A stretch of DNA of 64,000 bases from Bacteroidales bacterium (GCA_016709025.1 JADJEQ010000001.1:248001-312000), one strand, 5' to 3'. Shown: positions 17,134-27,381, numbered from the stretch's first letter. A program made the numbers and translations. Notes: generated by a model from the sequence alone, not told the origin.

Positions 17134-17853
17134 CTAATCCATGTCAATATTCGGCTGAACCCTGAGATCCATCGCTTCAAGTTCCAGGCCCAGCAGGTTG
17201 CCGAAACCGGAGCGGTTGTTCATGTAACATCCGTTATCGAGGTCAATAAAAGGATACATGGCAGATTTAACGGTGAGGTCGATAAAATCGAGGCTCACGG
17301 GTACATGACCATGAATGAGCCGTCGGAAAGCAATTTTGTGCGGCCTGACTTTGAATTCCCTGACCCACAACATGGTTTCTTCATCTGAAAACGGGTCTTC
17401 AACTTCAAAATTCAGACCTGCATGCACCAGAACAAATTTATCAAGTTCAAAGTAGAGCGGCAGGTTACGCATCCATTCTATATAATGCTCAGGCACAGAA
17501 AGCAGGTTATCGGTTTTAAAACTTTCCATGGCCTGTATCCCGCCATGTTTAAGCCACTGCTGCTTTGACCGGTTGGCCTGCCTGAAGCCCATGAAGCTTT
17601 TTAACTCCTTTTCTTCGTCCCATGCTTTTACAAAAAACTCCTCGTGGTTTCCCTTCAGCGCCACAACCTGGTAACCCTGTTGCTGCAGCCCCATAACATA
17701 ATCAAGCACGCCCTTTGAATCGGGGCCGCGATCGACAAAATCGCCGAGAAAAAAAATCCGGTCGTCTTTTGATGGAACGATCTGCGTCTCAATCAGGGAC
17801 CTTAAACTGCGGTTACAGCCATGGATATCGGGAATGACCCATTGTTTTGACAT
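17134..17853 (-). CDS. PPP-family metallophosphoesterase (Ser/Thr phosphatase or Ap4A hydrolase type)
   Basis: 239 residues with all metal-ligand motifs of the PPP family: DIHG (9-12), GDFVDRG (37-43), GNHE (68-71), LVHAG near 143 and LIHGHVP near 185. Bacterial members act as protein phosphatases or as symmetrical diadenosine tetraphosphatases; the sequence does not decide. It starts 5 bases after the end of gpmA and is probably co-transcribed with it. Confidence 0.88.
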   Translation of the reverse strand: MSKQWVIPDIHGCNRSLRSLIETQIVPSKDDRIFFLGDFVDRGPDSKGVLDYVMGLQQQGYQVVALKGNHEEFFVKAWDEEKELKSFMGFRQANRSKQQWLKHGGIQAMESFKTDNLLSVPEHYIEWMRNLPLYFELDKFVLVHAGLNFEVEDPFSDEETMLWVREFKVRPHKIAFRRLIHGHVPVSLDFIDLTVKSAMYPFIDLDNGCYMNNRSGFGNLLGLELEAMDLRVQPNIDMD

Positions 17854-17858
17854 GCAGG

Positions 17859-18608
17859 CTACTTTTGAGCTTTTCCCTGATTGGCAACAGCTTCCATCAA
17901 TTGTTTTATAACCTCCGGATCCCCGAGGAAGTAATCTTTCAGCAGATTGAGGTCATCGTCAAATTCAAATACATAGGGAATACCGGTCGGGAGGTTGAGA
18001 CTGACAATGTCGTTATCGCTGATGTTCTTGAGGTACTTGATAACTGCCCTCAGGCTGTTGCCATGGGCAGCAACCAAAACCTGATTATGTACTTTGAGCG
18101 ATTCACGGATTTCGCCTTCCCAATAAGGAACCATGCGATCTACTGTATCCTTCAGAGACTCGGTAAGCGGGATTAATTCAGATTTCTCATTTTTGTACCT
18201 GGGGTCGAGGCGTGGATTTCGTTCGTCGGTTTCTGCTAAAGGTGCCGGCGGAACATCGTAACTGCGGCGCCAGATCAATACCTGATCATCGCCGTATTTG
18301 GCGGCTGTTTCGGCTTTATTAAGTCCCTGTAGATTGCCATAATGCTTTTCGTTCAGTCTCCAGCTTTTCAGAACAGGAATCCATAGCTGATCCATTTCTT
18401 CCAGCGCCAGGTTCAGGGTTTTAATGGCCCTTTTCAGGAATGAGGTATAAGCCAGATCGAAAAAAAATCCGTTTTCTTTTAGAACTTTTCCTGCTTCGTG
18501 AGCTTCTTTTACTCCCTTTTCAGTGAGATCAACATCGGTCCATCCGGTAAAACGGTTCGACATATTCCATTCACTTTCACCATGACGTAATAATACAAGT
18601 TTTTTCAT
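17859..18608 (-). CDS. gpmA: 2,3-bisphosphoglycerate-dependent phosphoglycerate mutase
   Basis: 249 residues, the usual length for the dimeric/tetrameric dPGM. Motifs: LVLLRHGESEWN (catalytic His 9), FTGWTDVDLTEKG, the YDVPPAPL loop, the RMVPYWEG region and VLVAAHGNSLRA (second catalytic His). It interconverts 3- and 2-phosphoglycerate in glycolysis. ATG 18608 matches the family start; an upstream in-frame start at 18665 would overlap the -7 box at 18655-18662. Operon with the phosphatase gene downstream. Confidence 0.95.
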   Translation of the reverse strand: MKKLVLLRHGESEWNMSNRFTGWTDVDLTEKGVKEAHEAGKVLKENGFFFDLAYTSFLKRAIKTLNLALEEMDQLWIPVLKSWRLNEKHYGNLQGLNKAETAAKYGDDQVLIWRRSYDVPPAPLAETDERNPRLDPRYKNEKSELIPLTESLKDTVDRMVPYWEGEIRESLKVHNQVLVAAHGNSLRAVIKYLKNISDNDIVSLNLPTGIPYVFEFDDDLNLLKDYFLGDPEVIKQLMEAVANQGKAQK

Positions 18609-18654
18609 AAAATGCAGATATTTGACGTAATTAAGATCTTTCTGTATGACCGTG

Positions 18655-18662
18655 CAAAGATA
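18655..18662 (-). promoter_or_regulatory. -7 box TATCTTTG of gpmA
   Basis: Exact TAnnTTTG on the minus strand, placing the transcript start about 40 bases before the gpmA ATG. It decides against the longer in-frame start at 18665. Confidence 0.65.
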
Positions 18663-18885
18663 CAAAATTGTTAACTTCGAAATTTAGACGGACGGGGATT
18701 AAAACCACCGGGGAAAGGGAGTTTTGGGTTCAATTAACGCAAGAGTCAAAAACCGGAATTTAACCGGTCAGATATTCTAAATCTTCCATCTTAACAGGCT
18801 GTTTGGCTTAATCTGGCCGCCAAAAAAATTACTACCTTCGCGACGCAATCCAAAAACAGGACTTGCCGGATAAAAGCGCTTACCT

Positions 18886-21800
18886 ATGAACCTCTACAAG
18901 CGGATTAACAACATTACAGGCTGGCTGGTATTTGCCATTGCCAGCGTGGTTTACATCCTGACAGCTGAACCAACCACCAGTTTCTGGGATTGCGGCGAGT
19001 ACATTGCTACCGCTTTTAAACTTCAGGTAGGGCATCCGCCGGGAGCCCCGCTCTTTCAGATGCTTGGACGGTTTTTCTCCCTGTTTGCATTTGGCAACAC
19101 AGCCAATGTAGCTTTTATGGTAAACCTGATGTCAGCCATCAGCAGCGGCTTTACCATCCTGTTTCTTTTCTGGAGCATCACCCACCTTACCCGCAAACTC
19201 ATCACCAATGAAGTCAATCCTCAATTAGGTGAAATCCTCACCATTGCCGGTAGCGGGCTGGTTGGGGCACTGGCTTATACATTCAGCGACTCCTTCTGGT
19301 TTTCGGCTGTTGAAGGCGAAGTTTATGCCATGTCATCTTTCTTTACTGCCTTTGTTTTCTGGGCTATGCTAAAATGGGAAGACAATGCCGGAGAAGCTCA
19401 TTCCATCCGGTGGATTGTGCTGATCGCCTTTATGGTTGGCCTGAGCATTGGGGTGCATCTGCTCAACCTGCTGGCTATTCCCGCCATTACCCTGATCTTC
19501 TATTTCAAAAAATACAAACCTACCACCAAAGGCATTGTACTGGCATTGATCGCATCGGTTGTGCTTATCGGACTGATCATGAACCTGATTGTTCCATGGA
19601 TCGTAAAGCTGGCCGGCCTTTTCGAACTGTTTTTTGTGAACTCAACCGGATTGCCTTTTAATGTAGGAACATTCATTTACTTTATCGTGCTGGGTTCAGG
19701 CCTTGTATGGGGATTGTATTTTACCCGTAAGAAAAAGAAAGTCCTGTGGAATACCATTGTACTGTCGTTCACATTTATCCTGATCGGTTATTCGAGTTTT
19801 TTTATGCTGATAATCAGATCGAACGCAAACACCCCCATCAATGAGAATCAGCCTTCCAACGCCATCAGCCTGCTTTCGTACCTCAACCGCGAACAATACG
19901 GCGACTGGCCGATACTCAAAGGGCCATATTACAACGCACCGGTTGTTGACCGTGAAGACGGGAATCCTGTTTACAGGAGAGATGATGCTGCGGGCAAATA
20001 TGTAATCATCGACTCCAAAAAAGATATGGAACCGGTTTACGATCCTGCCTTTTCAACGATATTTCCCCGCATGTGGAGCGGAATTGAAGATTCACACGCA
20101 GATGCGTACAAGAAATGGGGAAAAATTAAAGGAGTGCCGGTGACGGTAACGGGTCCTGAAGGGGAAACCGAAACCATCTTCAAGCCGACTTTCAGTGAAA
20201 ACCTGCGGTTTTTCTTCAGCTATCAGCTCCAGTTTATGTACATGCGTTACTTCATGTGGAATTTCGCCGGAAAACAAAATGATTCCCAGGGTTATGGCAA
20301 CGATCAGGATGGCAACTGGATCAGCGGTATCGGCTGGTTCGATGAAATGAGGCTTGGTCCTCAGGATAACCTGCCCGAGAGCCTTGACAGTAAAGCCAGA
20401 AATACATTTTACCTGCTTCCGTTGCTCCTGGGATTGGCCGGTTTGATCTGGCATATCAACAAAAACTATAAAGATGCATTGGTCGTTGCCATGCTCTTTA
20501 TCATGACCGGGCTGGCTATTGTGGTTTACCTGAATCAATATGCCTATCAACCCCGTGAACGCGATTATGCCTATGCCGCCTCATTTTATGCCTTCTCCAT
20601 CTGGATTGGGCTGGGTGTTGCTGCAATTGTGCAGGGACTGAAAAAATACCTGAGCATCAAAACAGCAGCTGTCCTCACTACGACGGTTTGCTTACTGGCA
20701 GTACCCGTTCTGATGGCGGCAGAAGGCTGGGATGACCACGACAGGTCGGACCGCTACACCGCCCGCGAAATGGCCCGCAACTACCTCGAGTCCTGTGCAC
20801 CGAATGCCATTCTTTTTACCATGGGCGATAACGACACCTTCCCGCTGTGGTATGCCCAGGATGTTGAAGGAATACGAACCGATGTCAGGGTGGTAAACCT
20901 GAGCCTGCTGAGTGCCGACTGGTATATCAGCCAGATGAAACGCAGGGTTTATGATTCGGAAGCGGTTCCATTTAGCCTTACTTATGATCAGTTTAAATCG
21001 GGAACCCGCGAAGTGGTCTATCTCTCAGACGATAAAAGGCTCAAAGATCCGGTTGACCTGAAGGAGCTTTTCGATATCATACACGGCAATCCTTCGGCAC
21101 TACAGGTAAACAGCTCTATTGGCCTTGTCGATTATATTCCGGCCAACCGTTTCAGCATCCCGGTTGATTCAGCTAAGGTAATCAATAACGGTACTGTGCC
21201 ACCCGATGATGCAGCCTACATTGTCGACACACTTTCGTGGACCATCAAACGGGGAATGCTCAGCAAGAGCTATCTCATGGTACTCGATCTTCTGGCTCAT
21301 AACAACTGGGAACGCCCGGTATACTTCTCTACCACTGCCGGCGAAAGTTCCTACATCGGGCTGAATGACTATCTGCGGCTTGAAGGAATGGCTTTCAGAC
21401 TGGTTCCGGTTAAGAAAACCCCTGACCAGAATACCATCGGACATATTAACACAGGCATCCTCTACGACCGGCTCATGAATACCTTTGCTTATGGCAACAT
21501 GGAAAAACCCGGTGTTTATCTTGATGAAACCAACCGGCGGATGGTTACCAACCTACGCACCAATTTTGGCCGTCTGGCTGAACAGCTCGTTGCCGAAGGT
21601 AAAAATAAAGAAGCCATTGCCGTTTGCGACCGTTGTGTTGAAATTGCACCAGACCAGTCGGTCAGGTTCGATTACTTTATGCTTCCGGTTGCCGAGGTTT
21701 ATCTGAAAGCCGGATCTGCAGCCAAAGGCAATATGTTGCTTGAACGCCTCTACCAGCTTTACTCTCAGAACCTGAATTATTATTTCCGTTTCCCCGGCGA

Positions 21801-21963
21801 CCGGATTGCTCAGTTTGATTATGAAATGCAACAATCGTTGGCAATCTTAAACCGCATCAGCCAGGTAGCAGGGCAGAACAGCAACACTACCCTTGCAGAG
21901 AAGGCCAGAACAGAACTTGAGAAACAGTATGAAATGTATGTGCAGGTTACGGGGAAACGATAA
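18886..21963 (+). CDS. DUF2723 (GT117) membrane glycosyltransferase-like protein
   Basis: 1025 residues. The opening ASVVYILTAEPTTSFWDCGE (D/E pair) followed by LQVGHPPGAPLFQMLGRF is the signature of DUF2723/GT117, a Bacteroidota-specific GT-C fold group related to protein O-mannosyltransferases. About twelve hydrophobic segments lie in residues 10-320 and 505-610. The soluble part after 615 includes LFTMGDNDTFPLWYAQDVEG, also typical. The C-terminal 120 residues look TPR-like. Located in the inner membrane, probably transferring sugars to secreted proteins or lipids; acceptor not known. A near-match -7 box (TACCTTCG) lies about 50 bases before the ATG. Confidence 0.9.
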   Translation: MNLYKRINNITGWLVFAIASVVYILTAEPTTSFWDCGEYIATAFKLQVGHPPGAPLFQMLGRFFSLFAFGNTANVAFMVNLMSAISSGFTILFLFWSITHLTRKLITNEVNPQLGEILTIAGSGLVGALAYTFSDSFWFSAVEGEVYAMSSFFTAFVFWAMLKWEDNAGEAHSIRWIVLIAFMVGLSIGVHLLNLLAIPAITLIFYFKKYKPTTKGIVLALIASVVLIGLIMNLIVPWIVKLAGLFELFFVNSTGLPFNVGTFIYFIVLGSGLVWGLYFTRKKKKVLWNTIVLSFTFILIGYSSFFMLIIRSNANTPINENQPSNAISLLSYLNREQYGDWPILKGPYYNAPVVDREDGNPVYRRDDAAGKYVIIDSKKDMEPVYDPAFSTIFPRMWSGIEDSHADAYKKWGKIKGVPVTVTGPEGETETIFKPTFSENLRFFFSYQLQFMYMRYFMWNFAGKQNDSQGYGNDQDGNWISGIGWFDEMRLGPQDNLPESLDSKARNTFYLLPLLLGLAGLIWHINKNYKDALVVAMLFIMTGLAIVVYLNQYAYQPRERDYAYAASFYAFSIWIGLGVAAIVQGLKKYLSIKTAAVLTTTVCLLAVPVLMAAEGWDDHDRSDRYTAREMARNYLESCAPNAILFTMGDNDTFPLWYAQDVEGIRTDVRVVNLSLLSADWYISQMKRRVYDSEAVPFSLTYDQFKSGTREVVYLSDDKRLKDPVDLKELFDIIHGNPSALQVNSSIGLVDYIPANRFSIPVDSAKVINNGTVPPDDAAYIVDTLSWTIKRGMLSKSYLMVLDLLAHNNWERPVYFSTTAGESSYIGLNDYLRLEGMAFRLVPVKKTPDQNTIGHINTGILYDRLMNTFAYGNMEKPGVYLDETNRRMVTNLRTNFGRLAEQLVAEGKNKEAIAVCDRCVEIAPDQSVRFDYFMLPVAEVYLKAGSAAKGNMLLERLYQLYSQNLNYYFRFPGDRIAQFDYEMQQSLAILNRISQVAGQNSNTTLAEKARTELEKQYEMYVQVTGKR

Positions 21964-22072
21964 ATCTTGTTGCGAGTTTATTAAGAACAGACAAGGAGAC
22001 AAGGGGACCAGGCGAATGGGAGACAAAGGGAGAAAAGAATTTCTAATGTCCAATATCCAATTTCTAATTTTT

Positions 22073-22184
22073 AAACTTTTGAACTTTTGAACTCTTTGAA
22101 ACCCTGAAACCTTGTAACCATGTAACCCTAAAACCCTTGAATTCTTGAATCCTGAAATTCTGAAATCCTGTAATTTTGTAATTC
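22073..22184. repeat. Octad-phased drifting word array (14 units) ending 4 bases before a start codon
   Basis: Fourteen consecutive 8-base words, with no phase break, drift from AAACTTTT through TGAAACCC and TGTAACCC to TTGAATCC, TGAAATCC and TGTAATTC. Then TTTC and the ATG of the deacetylase gene (22189) follow. No promoter or ribosome-binding site is visible between array and gene. Confidence 0.88.
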
Positions 22185-22188
22185 TTTC

Positions 22189-22836
22189 ATGTTTATTTCC
22201 AAATCTCCCGGCATACTCCGCAGCCTTACGCGTAAAAACCTGACCTGGGAAATTCATGACCGGCCGGGAGAGATTTTCCTGACGTTTGACGACGGACCAA
22301 TTCCTGAAATTACCCCCCTTGTGCTTCAGATTCTGGAGAAATACCAGGCCCGCGCCACTTTTTTTTGTGTGGGCGACAATGTGCAGAAATATCCGGAAGT
22401 GTATCAGCAGGTGTTGGATGGAGGTCATGCTACAGGTAACCATACCTTTCATCACCTGAGTGGATGGAAAACCCCGCTGCCGGAATACCTTGAAAACATT
22501 GAAAAGTGCAGCCAGCTGGTTAATAGCAGTCTCTTCCGCCCACCCTATGGCCGCATAAGACCGTCGTATATTCAATCCATCAGGCCAACCTACCGGATCA
22601 TTATGTGGTCGGTACTTACCGGAGATTTCGACCAGGAAAGCACACCTGAGAAGGTACTTGAAAATGCCCTGCAACACACCACCGATGGCAGCATCGTGGT
22701 TTTTCACGACAGCATTAAAGCGGCCGACAGGATGTTTTATGCCCTACCCAGGTTCCTGGAGCACTTCTCTGAAAAGGGATACAGGTTCAGCCCTCTTCCG
22801 GATGACACGAATGTAACAGGGAATATCAGGTTATAA
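22189..22836 (+). CDS. Polysaccharide deacetylase (NodB/CE4 family)
   Basis: 215 residues. CE4 motifs: LTFDDGP (31-37; base and metal Asp), GNHTFHH (83-89; metal His 85 and 89), FRPPYGR near 114-120, and VVFHDS near 179 (catalytic His). It removes N-acetyl groups from peptidoglycan or another N-acetylated glycan. There is no evident signal peptide, so it may act on a lipid-linked or cytosolic-face substrate, or the true start lies elsewhere. It begins directly after the octad array, so its expression signals are unusual. Convergent with the CotH gene. Confidence 0.9.
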   Translation: MFISKSPGILRSLTRKNLTWEIHDRPGEIFLTFDDGPIPEITPLVLQILEKYQARATFFCVGDNVQKYPEVYQQVLDGGHATGNHTFHHLSGWKTPLPEYLENIEKCSQLVNSSLFRPPYGRIRPSYIQSIRPTYRIIMWSVLTGDFDQESTPEKVLENALQHTTDGSIVVFHDSIKAADRMFYALPRFLEHFSEKGYRFSPLPDDTNVTGNIRL

Positions 22837-22863
22837 AAATCATCCTGTCAACCATTTGCAAGC

Positions 22864-25209
22864 TTACATGACCACAATGCGGTGAACCCCGGGTTTAAAT
22901 TTCATATTCAACACGACCAGATAAACTCCGGGCTTAAGATGATGATTGAAGGTGTTCTCCGGATTTTTTCCAAGCCGGAATGAACCAATCCTTTGGCCGG
23001 TTATGCTCACAATCTCTGCATATTCAGGTAATATTTCAGGCTGGCTACAGCGGAGAATAATCTGGTTGTCAGTGGCAAAAACATTGATTTCAGCCAAAGC
23101 TGACGGAGAATCACCAAAACCTGCCGACTCCAGTTTATTGCTGCTAACGTCAGCCCAGGTATTGATCGCTTTTTCAGAAATAGTGACAGAAATCCCGGGT
23201 GAAGATGCTACATCGGATGATACAGTCAATATACATTCTGAAGCACTCAGGTATTCGACGCTTTGTATATAAAGACCGCCCGGGGCATCGTTCAGTTTAA
23301 AGTCGGAATTTTTCAAAACCGGCCGGCAAAAATAATCACCGAAAAGTTTTACATTGATTTTATTGGTTACAGCCGAAATGCCTACCCAGGGCTGAAGAAC
23401 AGTTCCTGTTATGTTCCCGTCCATCCAGTGAAGACGGCTGAAGAGAAAGTCCTCAAAGTAATCCACTTCATCCCCGTAGGTATTACCCTGCCAGTCGTAA
23501 TTTGGCCATACATACTGCCCCAATACCGGCCAGCGTTCGAAATTCCGGTCTTTTGCCGCTTCTGTATGTAGCTGAACTGAATCGATCACCGATTGAATTT
23601 CATTATCTGTAAGCACCTGCTCCCGTAACAGGGTCCAACGGGTTTTTACTAGGTTCCGGAAGTAATTGTCTTCCATAAGTCTTTTCCACCAAAACATAAT
23701 GCTCCAGTCTCCGGCCTGAACATCGGTATAAATCCAGCCGGTAGTGTTGATTCCGGGATCCCAGTAATCCACATTCCCGTATCCGAGGTTAAAATCCCAG
23801 GCCGGCCCGGCGAAAAACTTTCCACCATCGCTGTCTTTTTCTTTAAAGAAATAGGTGCTGAACCTGTATTTGTCAACCTCTTTTGAAATTTCGCACAGCA
23901 GCATAAAATCGACAAAAGAGGGTGCATCAAAATACTTCTGATAACCATAATCGGGGTCGGCAAATGAAGTGCCGATAAGTGCCTTTTCAGCGTTTGTTAT
24001 AAATAAACTGATGTAGTTTTTTTGTGGGAGCACAATCTCTTCCGGCTCAGGATAGTAATACTGAAAAATGATATCCATCGCGTTTGGGTAGGAAGGTGAT
24101 GGGGCCGACCGCCAGCCATCGGTACCAAAAGTAAAATCATAATCGAGTTTATCTACTTTTATGATATAACCGCCTGTCAGATCATCGCCCGAAATTTCAT
24201 CGGGTTTTAAAGTGGCAATGTCAACGCGGCCTTCATCCTTTTTGATCTTCTCTTCAAGCACGTAAATCCCTTTGTAATCGTTGTTGATCACCACTTCGCA
24301 GTAGATGGTGCGGGTGCAGTAATTCCCCATTTTATGTCCCATATCGAAAGTAACCACGTTGCGCATCAACGATTTATCGGTGTATGGAGCATAAAGAATC
24401 CAGTCATTTTCTTCAGGCATGCCCAGCAATGAAACATCGAGGTTTTCACCAGTATTATCGCGGGTTTCAAAAGCATAGGATTTTTTGGGAAACATCTGCG
24501 TGGATTGCCCCCTGGTTTCAATGCCAATATTACCATCGAAGTCGTTGAAAGGATCGTTCAGGTTATTCATTTCGCCGGGGCCATTGTCGATGATACCCAT
24601 AACAGCGTCAATCTTGGGTTCATCGGGAATTGAAACACCGAAAGTATTGATCACCACGATCGGAAGATTTGATTCGAGTTCAAGAGGTGGCGGGCTCCCC
24701 TTTAAAATATCGTCAATAAACCAGTCAATGCCCGGTTCAGTTCCTAGAAAATCCCAGAAGATCACCATGCGGGTCAGGTTATCGAAATCCATTCCTGCGA
24801 AATTGTACTCCAGGTCGCACCATTGACCGGGCGTGGTGCTCATCACAATTTCATGCGAAGCGGTATTGTTGTAATTCTCAAATTTCAGGGTAACATCCCC
24901 GCCCGTTGGAGGTGAAAGCACTTTAATCCGGTAAAGGGGGAACAGATCAAAATTGACCGGTTCAACCAGATCGGTGATCATATACTCGTACATTCCGTCG
25001 GTGGTAACAACCCTGAAGCAATGTTGAGAGGAATTAACCGCGTCAGGAGCGGGATTGGTAACTATTTCGGAAATGCCGTTTGAAGTATACCACTCCTGTG
25101 CGATGCCATCCCAGTTGGAAAGGGTGTCGTAAGTCTGGCTGATTGCCTTGGTGGATGCCAGAGACAGCAAAATCGTCAGCCATAAAAAAGCAATTCCTAT
25201 GTTTTTCAC
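22864..25209 (-). CDS. CotH-kinase-family protein with type IX sorting domain
   Basis: 781 residues with a GTG start. Signal peptide IAFLWLTILLSLASTKAIS; residues 30-170 a carbohydrate-binding-like beta domain; then the CotH kinase fold with GQSTQMFPKKSYAFET, GMPEENDWILYAPYTD, YKGIYVLEEKIKKDEGRVDI and AGPAWDFNLGYGN (metal Asp). The last 75 residues are a type A T9SS C-terminal domain: VSITGQRIGSF, then LKPGVYLVVL and a short basic end. CotH proteins are atypical kinases that phosphorylate secreted proteins. The protein is probably exported and anchored to the cell surface. The -7 box at 25253-25260 supports the GTG start. Confidence 0.88.
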   Translation of the reverse strand: MKNIGIAFLWLTILLSLASTKAISQTYDTLSNWDGIAQEWYTSNGISEIVTNPAPDAVNSSQHCFRVVTTDGMYEYMITDLVEPVNFDLFPLYRIKVLSPPTGGDVTLKFENYNNTASHEIVMSTTPGQWCDLEYNFAGMDFDNLTRMVIFWDFLGTEPGIDWFIDDILKGSPPPLELESNLPIVVINTFGVSIPDEPKIDAVMGIIDNGPGEMNNLNDPFNDFDGNIGIETRGQSTQMFPKKSYAFETRDNTGENLDVSLLGMPEENDWILYAPYTDKSLMRNVVTFDMGHKMGNYCTRTIYCEVVINNDYKGIYVLEEKIKKDEGRVDIATLKPDEISGDDLTGGYIIKVDKLDYDFTFGTDGWRSAPSPSYPNAMDIIFQYYYPEPEEIVLPQKNYISLFITNAEKALIGTSFADPDYGYQKYFDAPSFVDFMLLCEISKEVDKYRFSTYFFKEKDSDGGKFFAGPAWDFNLGYGNVDYWDPGINTTGWIYTDVQAGDWSIMFWWKRLMEDNYFRNLVKTRWTLLREQVLTDNEIQSVIDSVQLHTEAAKDRNFERWPVLGQYVWPNYDWQGNTYGDEVDYFEDFLFSRLHWMDGNITGTVLQPWVGISAVTNKINVKLFGDYFCRPVLKNSDFKLNDAPGGLYIQSVEYLSASECILTVSSDVASSPGISVTISEKAINTWADVSSNKLESAGFGDSPSALAEINVFATDNQIILRCSQPEILPEYAEIVSITGQRIGSFRLGKNPENTFNHHLKPGVYLVVLNMKFKPGVHRIVVM

Positions 25210-25252
25210 TTGTGGATGTATTAGCAGTGGGAGTATATATCAGAAATGTCCG

Positions 25253-25260
25253 CAAAGTTA
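25253..25260 (-). promoter_or_regulatory. -7 box TAACTTTG of the CotH gene
   Basis: Exact TAnnTTTG on the minus strand, about 44 bases before the GTG start at 25209. Confidence 0.6.
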
Positions 25261-25458
25261 ATACTTTTAAAAGGGAATTGTAATGTTTCACAGGTAAATA
25301 AGACGGTTTGGGGACAGGTTCATGACCCCGCAGAGTAAGATTCCCGGAAATGGATTTTCAATGACCGGAAAGCAATCATATTCCCGGCATTCCTTTTCAA
25401 ATCGATTATTGGTTGGAGCACCGATTACTGAAGTGTAAGCATTCAATCCCGTTTTAGG

Positions 25459-27381
25459 CTATTGCCTGATGAACTTTACAACCCGGGTGCCTGAATTTGT
25501 TGTAATCCGTGCAATGTACATCCCGGATGAGAGTTCCCGGGCATCAATTGAAATTCCGGTACCCTGTATCGCATAAACAGCATTCATTTCCCTGCCGCTG
25601 AAATCTGTGATGATGAGACCAATCAGTTTACTCTCAGAAAGTGAAATCCGCAGAAAATCCACGACAGGGTTGGGGTAAACCTCTGAAACGTCAGGTTTTT
25701 TAGAAAAGGTAGCCCTGTTATCAGCAGAAATTATCCACTGCTCCGGATCAAATTTAACCGAATCGATTTCAAACTCAGGATAAACTCTGTACAGTTGCGC
25801 ATTGGAGCTATGATCGAAAACAATCGTTGTATCCTTCCCGGAACCATAGAACATCACCGGAACGGGCATTTCGAAAAACTGCACCGAAGCATGCGACTGG
25901 GTTTGCCGGATTTCAACCTCATAATCACCGGCGGCAATCTGTTTGCATATAATATTGTAAGATGGATAGCCCTGCCCGTAATACCAGTCGTTCATGAATT
26001 CCGTAAGGTCCTTACCGGAAGCAGCCTCAAGGTGTGCGATAAGATCGGAAGTGCCGGCAAACCCATATTTCAGCCGCGCATCGTTCAGGTAATTCCGGCA
26101 GGCGCCAAAAAAGGCTTCATCTCCCATTACCCACCTGAGCATATGCAACAACAAAGCACCTTTACTGTAGGACAGCCTGCCACTGAATATCCGGCTAACA
26201 CTCGTTGTGTCGTCAACATAAACAGAACCGCCCGGTTCAGAGGTTACATAGCTGATGTTCTGCGACTTCCAGAAAGGCCAGTAATAACCGTCGAACATAT
26301 GCTCGTACGACATCCCGGCAAGGTAGGTGGCAAAGCCCTCGTTCAGCCAGATGTCCTTCCATGAATTGAGTGTGATCATATCGCCAAACCACTGGTGGGC
26401 CAGCTCATGTGCGATGATTTCAAAATCGAAGCGGCCCATAAACGACATGGTCTGGTGCTCCATGCCTCCACCCCACCCGAACTGGGCATGGCCGTATTTT
26501 TCATTGATAAAAGGATATGGCGTAAACAGGTCACTGAAAATCTCAATCAACGGAACGGTTTGGGTGGTACGCGGCATGATATCCGCCTTATCTTCCGGGT
26601 AAACATAATTCAATACCTCAACCGGAATTCCTCCGGAAGAGGCAAAATCGGAATAAACCTCATAATTGGTTACAGCAATCGCAATCAGGTAAGGAACAAC
26701 CGGATATCTGTGTTTCCAGTGACAGGTTCGGATGCCGCCGTTTACTTCGTCTCTGACCAGAATCCCGTTGGATGCCGTCCGGTAAAGCTCTGGTGAGTGA
26801 ACGATGATATCCACAGAATCGGCCTTATCAGTGAGGTCGTTTTTCCCCGGCCACCAATCCCGGCAACCATAAGGTTCCGAAAGGGTCCACATGCCTGGTA
26901 CCCCTTCATGTTCTTTCCAGCCCACAGAGCCAAAACCGGCTCCGGATATGGGAATGCCATGATAAAATATCTCAACGCCGGTGATCGTTCCAACTGCCGG
27001 AGGCCCGGGAATATCCACCGATAAGGCAAAATCACCCGACTGGGTAAAATCAACCGGCATTCCAAGGCTTTTAACTGAATCAACCGTCAGGTCGGTCGAA
27101 AGCTCCATTCTGAGACCTCCTGATAAATCTCCTGTCACTAAAAACCGGGTATAAACTGAACCCGAAATAAATTCCTGTGCCGGATCAATATTGAGGTCGA
27201 ATCTCAGGTATTTTACATCGTAATTTGAAGATTCTTCAGACCCCGCATTCCTCAAAACGCGGTGCTGACCTGACCTGTGTGAACATTGCTCAATACCCGA
27301 ACCTATGTTTACCTGCGCAAAACAATTCAATCCGGCAGCAAGTTGCAGGAGTATAACAAGTACGGTGGCGCTCTTTTTCAT
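25459..27381 (-). CDS. M1-family zinc aminopeptidase with type IX sorting domain
   Basis: 640 residues. Signal peptide VLVILLQLAAGLNCFAQ. The zinc site is H325-E-L-A-H329 followed 18 residues later by E348 (WLNEGFATYL), with the upstream GGGMEHQTMS exopeptidase motif. M1 enzymes cleave N-terminal residues from peptides. After residue 560 comes a T9SS type A domain (SEVYPNPVVDFLRISL ... SSGMYIARI ... VKFIRQ). The protein should be exported across the outer membrane as a surface or secreted peptidase. It has its own promoter (27406-27413). It lies 250 bases upstream of the CotH gene on the same strand; the second promoter suggests separate transcripts. Confidence 0.93.
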   Translation of the reverse strand: MKKSATVLVILLQLAAGLNCFAQVNIGSGIEQCSHRSGQHRVLRNAGSEESSNYDVKYLRFDLNIDPAQEFISGSVYTRFLVTGDLSGGLRMELSTDLTVDSVKSLGMPVDFTQSGDFALSVDIPGPPAVGTITGVEIFYHGIPISGAGFGSVGWKEHEGVPGMWTLSEPYGCRDWWPGKNDLTDKADSVDIIVHSPELYRTASNGILVRDEVNGGIRTCHWKHRYPVVPYLIAIAVTNYEVYSDFASSGGIPVEVLNYVYPEDKADIMPRTTQTVPLIEIFSDLFTPYPFINEKYGHAQFGWGGGMEHQTMSFMGRFDFEIIAHELAHQWFGDMITLNSWKDIWLNEGFATYLAGMSYEHMFDGYYWPFWKSQNISYVTSEPGGSVYVDDTTSVSRIFSGRLSYSKGALLLHMLRWVMGDEAFFGACRNYLNDARLKYGFAGTSDLIAHLEAASGKDLTEFMNDWYYGQGYPSYNIICKQIAAGDYEVEIRQTQSHASVQFFEMPVPVMFYGSGKDTTIVFDHSSNAQLYRVYPEFEIDSVKFDPEQWIISADNRATFSKKPDVSEVYPNPVVDFLRISLSESKLIGLIITDFSGREMNAVYAIQGTGISIDARELSSGMYIARITTNSGTRVVKFIRQ

